Below are positions 21,797 through 33,920 of a stretch of 64,000 nucleotides of DNA, piece by piece. A program made the position numbers and the translations under genes. Under the pieces are notes generated by a model. That model was given only the letters and a program-made list of their open reading frames with translations. It did no database searches and was not told the DNA's origin. How positions within the stretch are numbered: position 1 is the first letter of the stretch; each line of letters begins with the position of its first letter. The DNA is from Ustulina deusta (taxonomy: Eukaryota; Ascomycota; Sordariomycetes; Xylariales; Xylariaceae). The stretch covers positions 992,001 through 1,056,000 of the forward strand of contig JAJNNX010000013.1 in assembly GCA_023159155.1 (NCBI GenBank), read 5' to 3'.

Positions 21797-22948
21797 GGAT
21801 AAATGTTTAACACCTTGGCAAGGTGTTACGTCTCGCCCAAGGCCGGGTAATGCAGCGCTCGCTAGAAAAACGCTTTAAATCTTTTCGTAAGCTAGGTTAA
21901 AGAATGAGCCGGAATATAAGACTTATAATTCGCCAGAGATCCCGGATCCGGGACGCTTCATGGTTAGGTGTAACGGCAGTCCAGCCCCGGCTCCCCGATC
22001 CCGGATGCCCTAGTAAAGCAAGAATGCTTTATAACGAACATTGGATGAAGATCACGGGCTTGCTTGTTTGCTGCAAGCATCGTGCATGTTCTGATTACTA
22101 CTCGCCTGGTACAGGTTTCTCCACCTTGCCGTCGACCGCGCTACACGCTTGCGCGAGGGCGAGCGGCCACCCCGCTGAGTGATAGCCAGGTCAGCCACTT
22201 CTTGACCACCGCCGCCGTGGGCTACAACTATGCCGGCATTCGGGGCACTTCAATCCCAGAGGCCCTTGATAATCTTGGTGACATCATCGCTGATATTATT
22301 CTGCATCGCCAAATCGTCACTACCATAGTTAAGGCCAGTAATGGCCTCGATGGTGCTTGGTAAGGTAACTCACACAATTTGACTTCGCTTCTAGTCATCT
22401 CCTCAAGAATTGCGTGACCCGGTACCCTATACAAACAGATATACGATCCTCGCTCGTGCTGTTCTGTTCTTTCGGGGATCTTCACGCCTAGGGCATCTAT
22501 AAGCCTGCTGACTTTAAAGACGTAGAGTTCCTTGAGAAAAGATGTATTGATATAAAGAGTCTATTGTTCTCTATGAGGATTTGATCTGCGCTAAAGCTTT
22601 GTATATCTCTAGTTTTTAGTATGATTCTGGTTGGAAAGAGAGAAACAAACGGGGAACAACCTCCATAACCCCATATAAAATGGCCCTCCATAGCCTGTTT
22701 GAAAAGATCTCGTTCGCGTTCGCTGTCGCCGTAGCATTTGTAGCTGTGTCTGCAGCCTTGAGTCTTTCGTCGGTGCGGGGCGTCTGGCTCTCTGAGTAGT
22801 GCACCCGGTAAACGGTTGGGGTTGAGGTTGGTGCCGTAAGTGCGCAGCAGAGCTATAAAACGGTCATGGAGAAGATGATAACTCCTTGCAACAGTCGTCT
22901 AATTGTTCCCTCACTTTTGGTCCATTTTTCAGCACTAAGCCATTCCTC
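21797..22948. other. Intergenic, no convincing gene
   Basis: Includes a palindromic ATCCCGGATCCGGGAC-like stretch near 21940 and short overlapping frames on both strands (22064-22363 plus, 22228-22804 minus) without family resemblance. Some may be decayed exons; none could be joined into a gene. Confidence 0.3.
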
Positions 22949-25705
22949 TTAATTAGACTGCACCGTCCCCGCCTCCGTTGCCGGTGTATTAATATCGATG
23001 GCCTCTACTATAGCCCTCTGCTTAGTGCTATCGTGCACAAGGCTGCCAAAGGACTGCAACGCAACCTCTCTGTCGGATTTATTACAGAGCGTCTCGTCGC
23101 GGCGACGGCGTAGATCCCGCGCCGACTGCTCAAGGGCGCCGCGCAAGTTATCGGCGGGGAAACAGAGAACCTTGTGGGCCGAACCCGAGATGCGGCTCGC
23201 GTTAGTGTGTACATAGTCGATTGCAGACAGTTGGCAGGAGACCCTGCTCGATAAACGGTGGGGAAGAGACTTGGGGATCTGATTGACGGCGTAGGCGGCT
23301 GCTACGATAGCTGTTGATAATTAGCCGATGTTACTAAGGAAGAGATATAAGGCAAGCAGAGATGTAGATATACCAGCTACGATCACGCCGGGGATAACCA
23401 GTCGGCGCAAGTTATTGTTGCCGAGAAACTTTGCAGCGTCGAAGGCATGATTTATCAAGCCGTCATGCATACCAACCATGCGGGAGCCGAAGGCAGTAGC
23501 AACAGTAAGTGCAATACCAGTGCCGGCGACTTTCTCTTGTTGCTATACTATGGTAGACCAGTCAAAGAAGTCCCACAGCTTCGTAGGCATATTGATCTGA
23601 CGGGCGAGCGCGTCTCGCTTCCGGCGAAACATAACTTCCGGTCGGAAGTTGAGGCTATCGTACTCATCACCAAGGTGTAAAATGCCAAGCTGCTTCATAA
23701 TGTTGACGCCTTTGATTGTCTGGCTCCTAGCATGTTCCTCGCATCGGGTGACGGAGTCGGCAACGTGCGATAGCATTGCCTCTTTAAGAGCTTCGGCATA
23801 CTGAAAAGCGCTAAGCGGACCATTGTAAGGAACAACGTAGTTTATATTGCCTAAATTTGCAATAGAAGAGTTGAGTTCGGTTCGGACATGATCGTAGATA
23901 TCGTTGTGTATTCCCTCAATCGTCCGGTCTAGTTCATCTCGGACCTTCGAGCATGCTCTTTCGCTCGACTCCAGTCGTGGCTCAAGGCTCAGCATCTCCG
24001 AAATCATCCGATCACGTTCAGATCGTGCCATATCTGAATTGACAGCTGCTAGAACATGAATATCATTAAGGATGTTGAGAAGATACGTCTTAGCCGGTGC
24101 TAGCTTAGACTTCGCCCTTTTGTCTAGCACGAACCGGCGGAGGGACTGCTCTAGATTCTCGAAATTGCGAATTTCATCAATATCCTTGCCTTTTCCTTTG
24201 GAGTCAAAGTCGTCTGGATCCCCGTCACCGCCACCCGAGCTTGAGTTCCCACTGTTTCCAGCCGGACCATGACTGGGTAGCCGCGTTGTCGGGATAGCTT
24301 TACTGGAGACGAAATGAATGAGCCCTGCTTCTTTCGAAGTTGCCGGACTCAAGTTTCGTACTTGTTTGAGAATCATTTCCCGACATCGCTCCTTATCTTC
24401 GATAGTGTTATATCCGTTGATGACAATGAAGAAATGATCCTTCTCTGCGGCGGCTGACCATATGAATTCTTGTGCTGTTAGTGTGAAGTAGTTTGCCGCA
24501 GCAACGACAAAGACTACAACATCAATCTCTTCTTGTCGAGCGAATATTGCTGTTGTCTTTGTTGTGTCCGAGTTCAAGCCAGGAGCGTCAATGAGGGCGA
24601 TATCGACAATCCCATTATTTAATAAAGACTGATCGACAGTCCTTATATCCTTGATATAGACTTTGCATTAGATATATGCCTTATCGCAAGTGACAACCTT
24701 TTTTAAATCTTTCAGGTCGAAAACTTCGTAAGTAAACTCGTTATTGCAGTTATATATAGCATGCTTATAAATAGCATGTACTTCTTGTCTTCCTATATTT
24801 TTCTTTGCGTCTAGAACCTCGCAGAAGATAGCCGTACAAGGTTGCTGGTCTTCAGGCAAAACTTTCCGTCTCAGGAGAGCGTTGCAGAATGTCGACTTTC
24901 CGGCGTTAAGATCTCCGGTGATCAAGACTTTGCTTGACGTGTCTTCGATACGGTCTCGCAGGGAATGAAGGTGTCGTATACTCGTACTGATCTTTCCGTC
25001 TAGCAGCAACGCAAGCGATTTTCTGTCAAGTGAGTGCACTAGCTCTGCTTGGTGTAACATGCCTAACTTAAGGTCGAGTTTCAATATGGAAAAATCATGC
25101 TCAATCTGTGGTGTCACCAGCCGGGGTTCCGTTGTGGCAGCTCGATTCTCTGCAGCTTTGCTTGACTCGGCCTCGGAAGTTCCTTCGGAAACGATGTTAG
25201 CTCTTGGGAGCATCGGCGACGGTGTCGTGGGTGAAGAAGAGGGAGCATAGGTGTGAACGGTGCCAGATCGAGAGGAGGCTCGTGACAAGCGTTCGGCAGG
25301 CTGAACAGAGGGGTAGTACGCTGGCCACGTTATGTTTGTCTCCTGCAGGCAATTCAGCAATTTGATAACACGGCTAATGGATCGGGCGAGTGCGAGCCGA
25401 TGCTGGTTGTGCCGGACCTGGGAGATTGCTGTGTCTTCAGGCCAATCCGGCTGCATCGCCAACTCCAAGGGGTAGGGCGAAGGCGGATCGACTTTATCGC
25501 TGTTATTGCCCTCGTTATATCCGAGATCGTCGCCTAGCAGGGACTGGAGGCGGACTATATTCTCAGACCCGGAACTGTTGCCGATTGTCATGAAGTACGG
25601 CTGATGGCTTGATGACGACTGCTGAGCCTGGACATTTCGCTGGTCGTCCGTGTCCTGCGCCTGGGGCATCTTCTTGCATCTCCCGGAGAAATATTGTTGG
25701 CTCAT
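22949..25705 (-). pseudogene. fzo1-like: Mitofusin (Fzo1-type) GTPase copy with two internal stops
   Basis: Full-length minus-strand copy of the outer-mitochondrial-membrane fusion GTPase. Exon 1 is 25705-23374 and exon 2 23310-22949 (63-nt intron, GTATAT donor, TCAACAG acceptor). N-terminus MSQQYFSGR is family-like; G1 is GDLNAGKS (about residue 265), G2 QPCT, G3 DAPG; the G4 site reads NGYN where NGFD/NKFD is usual. Membrane segments (GTGIALTVATAF, LVIPGVIVAAIVAAAYAV) and the C-terminal heptad region are present. The frame is otherwise continuous over ~897 codons but has TAA at codon 346 (24670-24668) and TAG at codon 721 (23545-23543). Both stops and the G4 Asp-to-Asn change are transition-type, matching RIP-like inactivation of a duplicated gene. 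A functional copy is presumably elsewhere. Confidence 0.8.
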
Positions 25706-26416
25706 TGCGCTCGGAGGACCACGTGTCGGAGCGCCGAGTGTATCTTAGATGGGTGGTTGTGCAAAGGGTAAATGGTGTTTTTGGCGTCACCAAGTTTGAT
25801 GACATGGTTTCAAATGTAGCCCAGATTGATAGATGGTTACTAAGCCCCATCCCCATATCTCGCTTTTTGCGATAGTTGCATACCCAGGCCAAGTGACCTT
25901 AATTTGGGCGTAATATTTGCTATGCGACGTACAGTGTGAGTCTCTGAACACCCTTATACTTAGCTATTAGAATCAATCATAGGGTCCTGTAATTAATGAG
26001 TACAGCGCTGAGCTCAGAGCACCAGTCAACTACTCCTGGATGATCATCTCCGTGAGAAATAAGTGAATGAAATTCATGTTAATAGTGGAATCCTCGGAAT
26101 GGATAAACCGGCTATTACCTTTATTTAATAATAAAAATTTGCAGGCCCAAGATACTAATAACTATCATGAGATTTATTAATAACTATCGGTTGAAGAAGA
26201 CCTGGGCGAAGACACAGTATGAAGATATCGTAGAGGAAACTGCCGCGGCTACCCTGTAGCTATTTCTCTACATAGATAATAACTAGCTACGAAAGGAGTC
26301 GTTTAAAGCTGCATATATAAAAAGACAATTTTGCTACCTCAAGGTTCTGAACACGAAGTAAAGGGTAGATGAGATTATAGCTAAAGCAGGTTAAGAGGTA
26401 AAGAATGATCCCAAGG
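25706..26416. other. Intergenic, AT-rich and gene-free
   Basis: No gene recognised. The part at 26100-26400 is AT-rich with stops in all frames and looks like decayed repeat DNA. Confidence 0.35.
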
Positions 26417-29400
26417 TCAATCCCTCGGGCTTACTTTGTCTGCCGCAAAGTTGCGAGACAAAAAAGCCGCGTCAAACTCTCTAACCATGTCCGGCACGTC
26501 TCGTTTGAGTGACTTCCTCGGTTCCCACGTATCGTTCTCTGGCCCGTGGTTCTCCCAGCGTACTAGGTATTCTATGGCCGGGCGACCTCTCCGCCCCTTC
26601 CGCCTCAAACGGCGATCCAAGAAACACTGGACGTTCCAAAACGCCTTACCGTTCACTATATAATCCGGTACGCGTTGGACTTTATCCGGTTCGGACGTTG
26701 CCGCGTTGGTCTCGACGGTGTCCACTACAAGACTTGCCTCTCCAGGCGTGTTCATAGCTGCCTGCCAGCCTTCCGGTGACTCCTCTCGTATAGCTGGGTC
26801 GATGTACTCCATCGGAACCGTACAGGGCAAGGGATAGAGCATAGGAGACCGATTGCTCTGCGCTAAGGGCGCCGGAGACGCCGGGCCCAGTAGTGCACTA
26901 TGTGTCAAGGCTGGCTGTGGCGGGGTTCCTACATCTCTCCATGCTGGGGATTCTGAACTCCCCATTGACACCGGAACGCTGATATCGATAAGAGGGTCAA
27001 TGAAGACATTACAAGACTCAAAAGGCGACCAACTAGTGTCGGGGTCTGTTAGGTCGGACAAGGAGTCATTTAGGGAAGGGTATTCTGAGACGGCTAGGTC
27101 CTCGACTAGCATAGGAAGGGAGGCGGTCGTTATAACACGAGAATAGTCCTTTATATATGTGTCGGCCGGGGTAGAAATAGGCGACATCCATGGGTTCTCT
27201 TCGAGCTCTAGGAAAGTTAAGTGGTCCTGAGATGGAATGCATGGTTCCTCCGAGCCAAAAGCGGCTTGGAAATGCCCCAGGTTCTCCAGCACCTCATGGG
27301 AGCAGGCTAAAGAGCCGCCGCCAGCGCGTTCGGGATGATCCTCCAGATGTTCGCACCACGCGTCTATCGTAACCTTGGGCCTCATATCGTAATCGTGGAC
27401 AAACTTTGCGTGGTTTTTAAATTGCAACTCATTTTCTAGCATAATCCCCTTGGTTTTACAGCCCGGATCGGGACAAGGGACGGCGTCGGTGGGGCGTCGC
27501 TCGAGATGTCGGTCTTCGCAGTTCCACCTATTCGCTTTCCGTGTGAAGCGTCTTCCACAGAAGAAACATTTATGCGGCTCGGGCGCTGGCTTCCGTGCAG
27601 CTGAGGGCGTATTCGTCCCACTCCCGCCTAGCATGGCCGCGTCGGAGGGTCGGGCCGTGTCGACTTCGCTGTACGGCGGAGGGGGTTCTTGAACCCTGGC
27701 GGTGCCCGGACGCATCGGCGCCGCAGGGCTTACCGGGTTTTGTATCATCGATACATACCGTGGCTTCGGCGCGATGGTTCGGCCATGAATTGGGGGCTCG
27801 AGCCCGGCTTGCGGTGCTTCGACTTGCTTTGTAATTTCCGTCGAAGGCATTCGCAGGACCCCTTGGTCCTGCGAAGGGGCGGGCTCCTTGGGCTCGATCT
27901 TCCAGGCATAATCAATCCAGGCGTTGATTGCGTCGACCTTTCTTTGCACGATCTCGATTTCCGGGAGATCTTCGTCTAATTCGCCGAGGATTTCGGCGAG
28001 GAGCCTCCGTTCTGGCAGGCTGAAGAGGACCTTCTGCAGTGGCTGCTGGGGTCCATGGATACCGCGCAACTGTCTGTCGAGTTCTGTGTTATTCCTTTTC
28101 TTAAAGTGGTCCTTGCGAAGGAGATCCGCCGCCTTTCTGCGCCGCCGCTGTCTTGCCGCTCTTAGTTCGTTCGCTTTCCGATCGCGCATCTTTCGGTCGG
28201 CACCTGTGGCCTTCGTAGACTTTCCATACTTAGCGTGCAGCGCGGCTTCCAGTGCTGACCATTCTATTTCCAGTCGGCGAATCGTGCTGTCGGGGCCGAT
28301 GATACGCATCTCTTCGTCTGACACCCCCATTGGCGCATTCTCGTCGTACTGGATGCCAAGGTGGTTGAGGATGTCTAGGTAGGGAGACTCGGTGCCACGG
28401 CCTAAGCCAGCATCCTGGGACATAGCATTCCTCATGGCATTAGCGTAGTGCCTTTGATACACAGCGCTATTGGGACGGTGGCGTGCCCCCTGGTCACGAA
28501 TCGACTCACGGTAGTTCTCTTGTCTTATGTTAGAGACTGTCGCATAATCGCAGAGGAGACTTACTATCGAGAATTTCCAAGTTCCCTCGCCGATAGACAT
28601 AGGATTGGAACCGATCAGGGAAGCCCCCCGCCTTTCCAAGGGTTTCCGAGTTGTTGTCAAACGATTTCGCCCCTAACGGTTCATCTGACTTTATAGGGCC
28701 TTCGACAGACTCGACAGTCTTCCGGAATACCGGCTTGTGCCAAAACTCCTTCTTCCAAGGTATGTGCACAGCGGGCATGCTGATCTTAGTGTTAAAGTAA
28801 GGCCCGGCACATGTGTCGTAACCAGACAAGTCGACGACCCCTTCCGATATCGCCTTAGCGAGGAGCTTAGAAATTGGGCAGAGAAGGGGGAGCTTCTCTT
28901 CGACAAAAGGGAACCAAGTAGGCACTATCTCCTTGTTATGGCCTTTGTGGAAACGTAGAAGGACCTGCATCGCGAGATAGTCTCGGCTGCCATTACGCAT
29001 CGGGTCGTGCAAGATCCAGAGATCGATGTCTTCCCAGCAGAGGACCTTGTACTGCGACTCTGTCCTCTCATCCACCCCGCCGCACACCCAGCATTCCTTA
29101 GGGCGTGGTAGGATATAAGGGTCTGGTTCACCAACGTCGGTGTAGGCATCGGATTCTTCGTCGTATTCCTTGATCTTTTGCTTCTTATTTTTAGGTTGGG
29201 CATACACCAACTCGTGCCGCCGACAACCCGTCCACATAAGAAAGTCGCGAATGAGCGAATCATCGAGCCGGTCGAGTCCGATCTTAAAGGTCGTCTTCTT
29301 ATCTCGGACCCAGCGGAAGTGTGCGAGATATGTGAACCCAGAGGGGTCCAGGACTTTCTTGTGCTTCGGCTCCTGACGGAGCCCAAATAGACGTGCATGT

Positions 29401-29843
29401 TCGAGCTTGGCTACGGCCACGAAATGGTCTCGAAGTCGCGATTCGAGATGCTCACCCGTATACTTCCGATAAATCGCCGATAGCTGTCGCAAGTACAGGC
29501 GAATCGTACTCAAGGCGCCGATCTTGGACTTCTCCCTTCGCATTAAATACCGTGCAAATGCTTCGGCAAGACCCCTGTTGTCCCAACTCAGCGTCTTGAC
29601 AAGCGGCTTCCAGGCTGGTGCGCCTGGCAACGCTTCGCAGAACGCGCTCCATCGTCGTGTACCATCAATAATGTTCACCTTCGTGTTATCAGCGCGGTTG
29701 GGTGGAAGAGGGCGTCGCTTATTTCCTCGGTCCCAGAAATACTGAAGTTCCTCAGCTGTAAGTGATGGTGGGGCTTCTGGTACTTCCAGCTCCGCAAGCT
29801 GCCCTCGGATTCGCTCAATCTGACCAAGGTCCAAGGCCGCCAT
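26417..29843 (-). CDS. DUF3435 tyrosine recombinase with zinc-finger motifs and C-terminal chromodomain, about 1126 aa
   Basis: Two minus-strand exons, 29843-28565 and 28518-26417, with a 46-nt intron (GTAAGT donor, TCTAAC branch, AAG acceptor) that keeps frame. Residues 1-~600 match DUF3435, the fungal tyrosine-recombinase family that includes Starship captains: box-I arginine in TGCRRHEL (about 206), DYLAMQVLLRFHKGHNKE, YVYRRG (about 417), RDQGARHRPNSAVYQRHYAN carrying the His and putative nucleophile Tyr (about 446-450), then a basic DUF3435 tail. About residue 743 follow two Cys/His fingers (CFFCGRRF and CPDPGCKTK...HAKFVH). Residues ~1050-1110 form a chromodomain (EYLVRWENHGPENDTWEP...DMVREF). 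It would act in the nucleus on DNA, possibly targeted to methylated histone. The frame is intact. Confidence 0.85.
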
Positions 29844-30710
29844 CGGATTCGAAATAAGTAAAACAGTGCGACACAGTCCCTTAGACTGTTAGCCATTCCA
29901 CAAGCCGAGTACACAGCGTTGTAACCACTGAGAACAAGTCGACACTGTCCACTGGAATAACAATACAGCCTTTTTGCAAGAATGGGCGGAAAGAATACGT
30001 CTCAAGTTGATCTAATGGAAATAACTAAAGACACAAGAAATAGAGCAGCGTAACCGACCTAAATACATTTTTCCTTCTTGCGTCTTGTTCTCCAGCTGCT
30101 GGTCGCCTGAGCCCCGGATCCAGGGCTTCTCATCAGCACTGCTTGAAGCTGTGCCGCCCGCTGTGACATGTTTGCTGAACGTACTGTGAACTTCGAGAAG
30201 TACATATGCCCCGCCTAAAATGTACTTGTCGGGGGCGTTTTGGGGTTCCAGAAATGGCGGGTCAGGGCTGCCATTTTCGGCAGGCCAAACCTCGACACGG
30301 GAACTTTAGGTGAAATACTGCTTTGGTGTCAAGAGGCGCGAGAGCTGTAGATTTTGTTTTCATCACTCTGTATAAGTACGTATAGCTACCTAGGTAGCCA
30401 CCTGAAAAGCCCTGTTGGCTCTGACCTGCATTAGCGCGCGAAACCCTCGGGTCACGTGAAGGTGCACCGCCCTGTCAGCAGCGCGGATGGCATGGAAGAC
30501 CCCATTTTCGGCTCCCAATACCCCCCCCAGTCCTGGATGCTTTCATACCAACTCTTCCACATTTGTATGCACACAGTCTATGCCAAAGAACTGCATATTA
30601 GAACACAGCCTCAAGTTATATGGTGAAGACCTAGCCCAACACCAATAAGTTTAAGCTTGTTGAATTCTAGCCAATCTTAGTCTATGAATATCGAGCCATG
30701 TCTATTTCAT
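29844..30710. other. Upstream region of the recombinase gene
   Basis: No gene seen. It would hold the recombinase promoter and, if the recombinase leads a mobile element, the element's end. A perfect 14-bp palindrome GCTACCTAGGTAGC lies at 30385-30398. No target-site duplication could be identified by eye. Confidence 0.35.
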
Positions 30711-31877
30711 TTAACTTCGAACTAGGCCATCTTGATCCTCTTCACTGATATCTATAGCCCCCCTAACCCCACTGTCTTCATGCACATTTCGAATGATAAG
30801 CCACAACACCTTTGTCATGGCCTTGGCTTCCTTGTCCTTCGCCAGCGAGACCTCAACCGCCTTTTCCATTCTGCCATAATGCTTCATCTCCGCCTTTTCT
30901 CTCTTTTGGTCGATTTTGCGAAGTTTCTCATCCACCTTATGACTATGGCTATCGTCGCGTGCTTTCTGCTCTTTCCTCTCTAGTTTAGCCAATTCCTTTG
31001 TCCTCTTTTCTTCGGCTTTATCAATGCCCTTTTGGTGTTTCTCAACAGCCTTGCTTCTGTCTTTCAATACTTTCTTCTCGCTATTCTTGCGTTCATGCTC
31101 AGATGCCATAGTATGCATTCTTCCCCACAGGTTGGTGTCCATATTGATAGGTGGTAGAGTTTCCAAGTCCAAGGGCTCAACCCAGGGCCCTAAAGCTTGA
31201 AGCCATCGTTGTGTCGCGCCCATTGTTTGCATCTCCTCTACGTCTAGAAGCGGCTGTAGTAACTGTGCATCGCCCTTGATCCTCCCCGCGCCGTCCAATA
31301 TCGGAAGTTTATTGACCCGTGCCATAGCTTCTAGCTTGGCGATCTCCATCTTGAGGCCGCGTGGGGCGAAGGTCTCCTTATTCGCCTTGCGCAGGTACGC
31401 CTCCGTCGCTCCCTTTGAGAGCGCGAATTTGCCCAATTGTGCTGCGGAGTTGAGCGCGAGGCCAACGATCTGAGCGGTTGGTAAGGGTACGACCTCAAGT
31501 ACTTCGCCGACTAGGCCGAGAGCTCGGAGTGGTGGGCTCTGGACAGCAACACGATTCAGGCCGTCCAAGATATCCAGGAACTCCTCGCGAGAGATCTGAA
31601 AAGCTTCAAGGCTCGGAGGGTACGCTCTGAGGAAAGGGGAGCCTAGCGATGCCGCTGTGGCAGGGATGACGATTGGCTTTCGTAAATGTTGCGAAGACGT
31701 TGCTAGGGGTGTTTGCGGTCGCCCCGAAGCATATTCTGTATATGCAGGTGGCGGATCGTCTTGATTTTGGTGACGGTGAGTGCCCGCGCTTTGAATGCCG
31801 CCTACATGCGATGGGATGGAACGAGGTATTCCCCCATTTGAGTCTAGAAGGGTCGGAACACTGGCGCCCATTGTCAC
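30711..31877 (-). CDS. Conserved fungal coiled-coil protein of unknown function, 388 aa
   Basis: Intact single-exon minus-strand gene. The first ~65 residues are low-complexity with a PPPAYTEYA proline-tyrosine motif. Residues ~80-190 form a conserved helical block (FLDILDGLNRVAVQSPPLRALGLVGEV) with a hydrophobic stretch, and residues ~260-360 are a long Lys/Glu coiled coil (EKRTKELAKLERKEQKAR). I recall widespread Pezizomycotina proteins of the same layout, often mislabelled in annotations, without known function. It lies between the recombinase and the metabolite cluster and probably marks the cluster's left flank. Confidence 0.75.
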   Translation of the reverse strand: MTMGASVPTLLDSNGGIPRSIPSHVGGIQSAGTHRHQNQDDPPPAYTEYASGRPQTPLATSSQHLRKPIVIPATAASLGSPFLRAYPPSLEAFQISREEFLDILDGLNRVAVQSPPLRALGLVGEVLEVVPLPTAQIVGLALNSAAQLGKFALSKGATEAYLRKANKETFAPRGLKMEIAKLEAMARVNKLPILDGAGRIKGDAQLLQPLLDVEEMQTMGATQRWLQALGPWVEPLDLETLPPINMDTNLWGRMHTMASEHERKNSEKKVLKDRSKAVEKHQKGIDKAEEKRTKELAKLERKEQKARDDSHSHKVDEKLRKIDQKREKAEMKHYGRMEKAVEVSLAKDKEAKAMTKVLWLIIRNVHEDSGVRGAIDISEEDQDGLVRS

Positions 31878-32937
31878 GAACTTTCCCCGCTAGTATGGCA
31901 CTGTGTACTGAAACATAAAGGATGCTAGGAGATACAGTTTTATTAGCTGCAGTTTAGAATCTAACATATATTGGACAAGATTCTCCCCTTTCCATGTTTA
32001 TGTGCTTTTTATAGTTTGGAGGTGAACGCGTATAGGTGTGGCTGTGTGATGATGTCCGCTTATCCCCTGTTGGGTGTCGAGATCCGCGCCCTGCAACCTC
32101 AGAAGGGCCTCGATTACTGGGATAGTATGGTGGCGCCCACGCACAATCCTGGCACCCTGGGTCCTGTTGGGTGGCCTCCCGGGAACTCCTAACCCGAAAG
32201 AGATGATCATATTCTACTGCCATCTTGCATTCTGGAGACGTCCTCGCCCATCTGGTGTACCGCTCATGTCCGGAAGACACACATGCACGCGTACCACTTA
32301 AATTTCAATCTAGAAACTACTCGAACCAATTGTCGCATGCGCTGTTCCCAACTGCACGATCACAATTTATCGCCTTGTGCGGTACTATCTCAGCACGGCA
32401 GCGGGCGGGGGAGCCGCGCACATTCTCGTCCCTCCGCATTAACAGCACTACTGCGGACATATATCGGTTAACTCGAGTTATGCTGGCAAATAAATCATCG
32501 GGCCTCTCTACGACTAATTTGCTTCACTATATGGGTTCCATTCAACAAGCAGACTACCAGACTCTTGACGTCGCTGATGCCGTTGCGCTCTGCGAAGGCG
32601 GCGCAATAATTCCCGTCCCCGCGCTTGCTCATAGGCATTGCAGCAGCTCGCCAACGCTCCGGTTTGCGACTTCAGGTTAAGCTGCTAAACAGGTGTGTTT
32701 AGTGAGCTGAAGCAGAAGTAATTGATTTATTGTTTTAATAGAGGTAGTTTTGTTTAGCTTCTCCGTTGGTTCCTGACTCCTGGGATACCGCCTCGCTTAG
32801 ACCCAGTAGGAGTTAGTACGAAGCCCTTTCAGAACGCCCTTAACGCCTTCGCAAAAAGAGGATTCTCAGACACAAACACATTAACATCAGCAAATATGAC
32901 AATATACGATCCCCAATGTCTCTGTTGCTACGTGCAT
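31878..32937. other. Intergenic, no convincing gene
   Basis: Several short competing frames; the plus-strand one at 32225-32680 has a protein-like tail but no start or family support. It contains the promoter of the 30711 gene and the 3' flank of the first UstYa-like gene. Confidence 0.35.
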
Positions 32938-33920
32938 TTAGAGCATCCCGCAGTCTGGGTATTTAACTAGGGTCTCAGTGTTGAGGGTAGAGAAAGCGAC
33001 ATCACGATCGGTCAACAGGATCGTAGCGCAATGGTTGGTGTGGTTGAGGTTAGCAATATAGCTATCGATCTGCGGCAGATGCGGGTTCCCCTTCGCTAGC
33101 ATCGCGCGCTGTAGCTTCATCCACATGAACATGCAGTGCCGAAGATGGTACTCCCACCTGACCCAGAGGTGGTTTCCGTGACCTCCCACAAGCTCATCGT
33201 GGCTGATGGGCTGCGTCCCCTTTTTCATCACAGTGAGGGTTAATAATTACTACGTGTAGTCAAGGAGAATCAAGAAACGCGCCTCACAAATAAAAGCTCT
33301 TGAGCAGGTCTCTTCAAGATGGCTCTGCTCCCCATAAAGTTCTAATAAAGAAATAAGCAGGCATTAATGCTCACCTCGGGATCTGCGTAATATTCCCAAT
33401 TCCTCGTCGCTTCGAACGTGTCCACCAGGTCTGAGTCATAGCATTCGTCGGGGAGCCAGCAGAAGGAGATGGTATCAAAGTTGCACCCCCGAGCCTTGGC
33501 TTCCGCTGCCGTCGAGCCGCATGGAGATTTCATGCGGAACTGCGCTGGCTCCGAAGTCGCGATTAGATCCGCGAGCACCTGGGTGGCGTGCTCGGAGACG
33601 TCTTGGTAATTCCCCGCGCTTACGGAACTGCCCGCAAAGGACCGGCTGAAAAAAATCGAGCCAGTCGCCGTCAAAATTACGGCGCCCGCGACTATTGCCA
33701 TCACGCGATATATCGACACGGAATACGGCCGGGTGGCGGTGTTCGCTGACGCGTTTCCAAACTCGGCCGGTTGGCCTTCTTCTTTAGGCCTAAGGAAACC
33801 CTGTCTTTGTTCATCTTCTGCATACGCTTGGCTTTCGTCGTCGACATAGTGCTGATTTGGTCGTATTCCCAGTGGCAATCTGAGCGAAAGCCGCGAGAAG
33901 GTCGATTTGATGGCCTCCAT
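32938..33920 (-). CDS. UstYa-like (DUF3328-type) oxidase, about 275 aa
   Basis: Two minus-strand exons, 33920-33375 and 33219-32938, with a 155-nt intron (GTGAGC donor, AAAAAG acceptor). After a hydrophilic N-terminus a single membrane segment (VMAIVAGAVILTATGSIFF, about residues 72-90) anchors the protein. The lumenal part has the Cys-rich SPCGSTAAEAKARGC and FCWLPDECYD blocks and, in exon 2, the two HxxHC motifs HLRHC and HTNHC that define UstYa-family proteins. Established members carry out copper-dependent oxidation, cyclisation, hydroxylation or chlorination of ribosomal and nonribosomal peptides (ustiloxin, cyclochlorotine). Its place at the cluster edge with a second UstYa-like gene supports a tailoring role. 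Confidence 0.75.

Noticed and set aside
27924..28382. Plus-strand frame of 152 codons inside the recombinase region
   Set aside because: Antisense to the strongly supported DUF3435 exon.
32225..32680. Plus-strand frame of 151 codons
   Set aside because: No known domain, competing frames, unclear start; left as intergenic.
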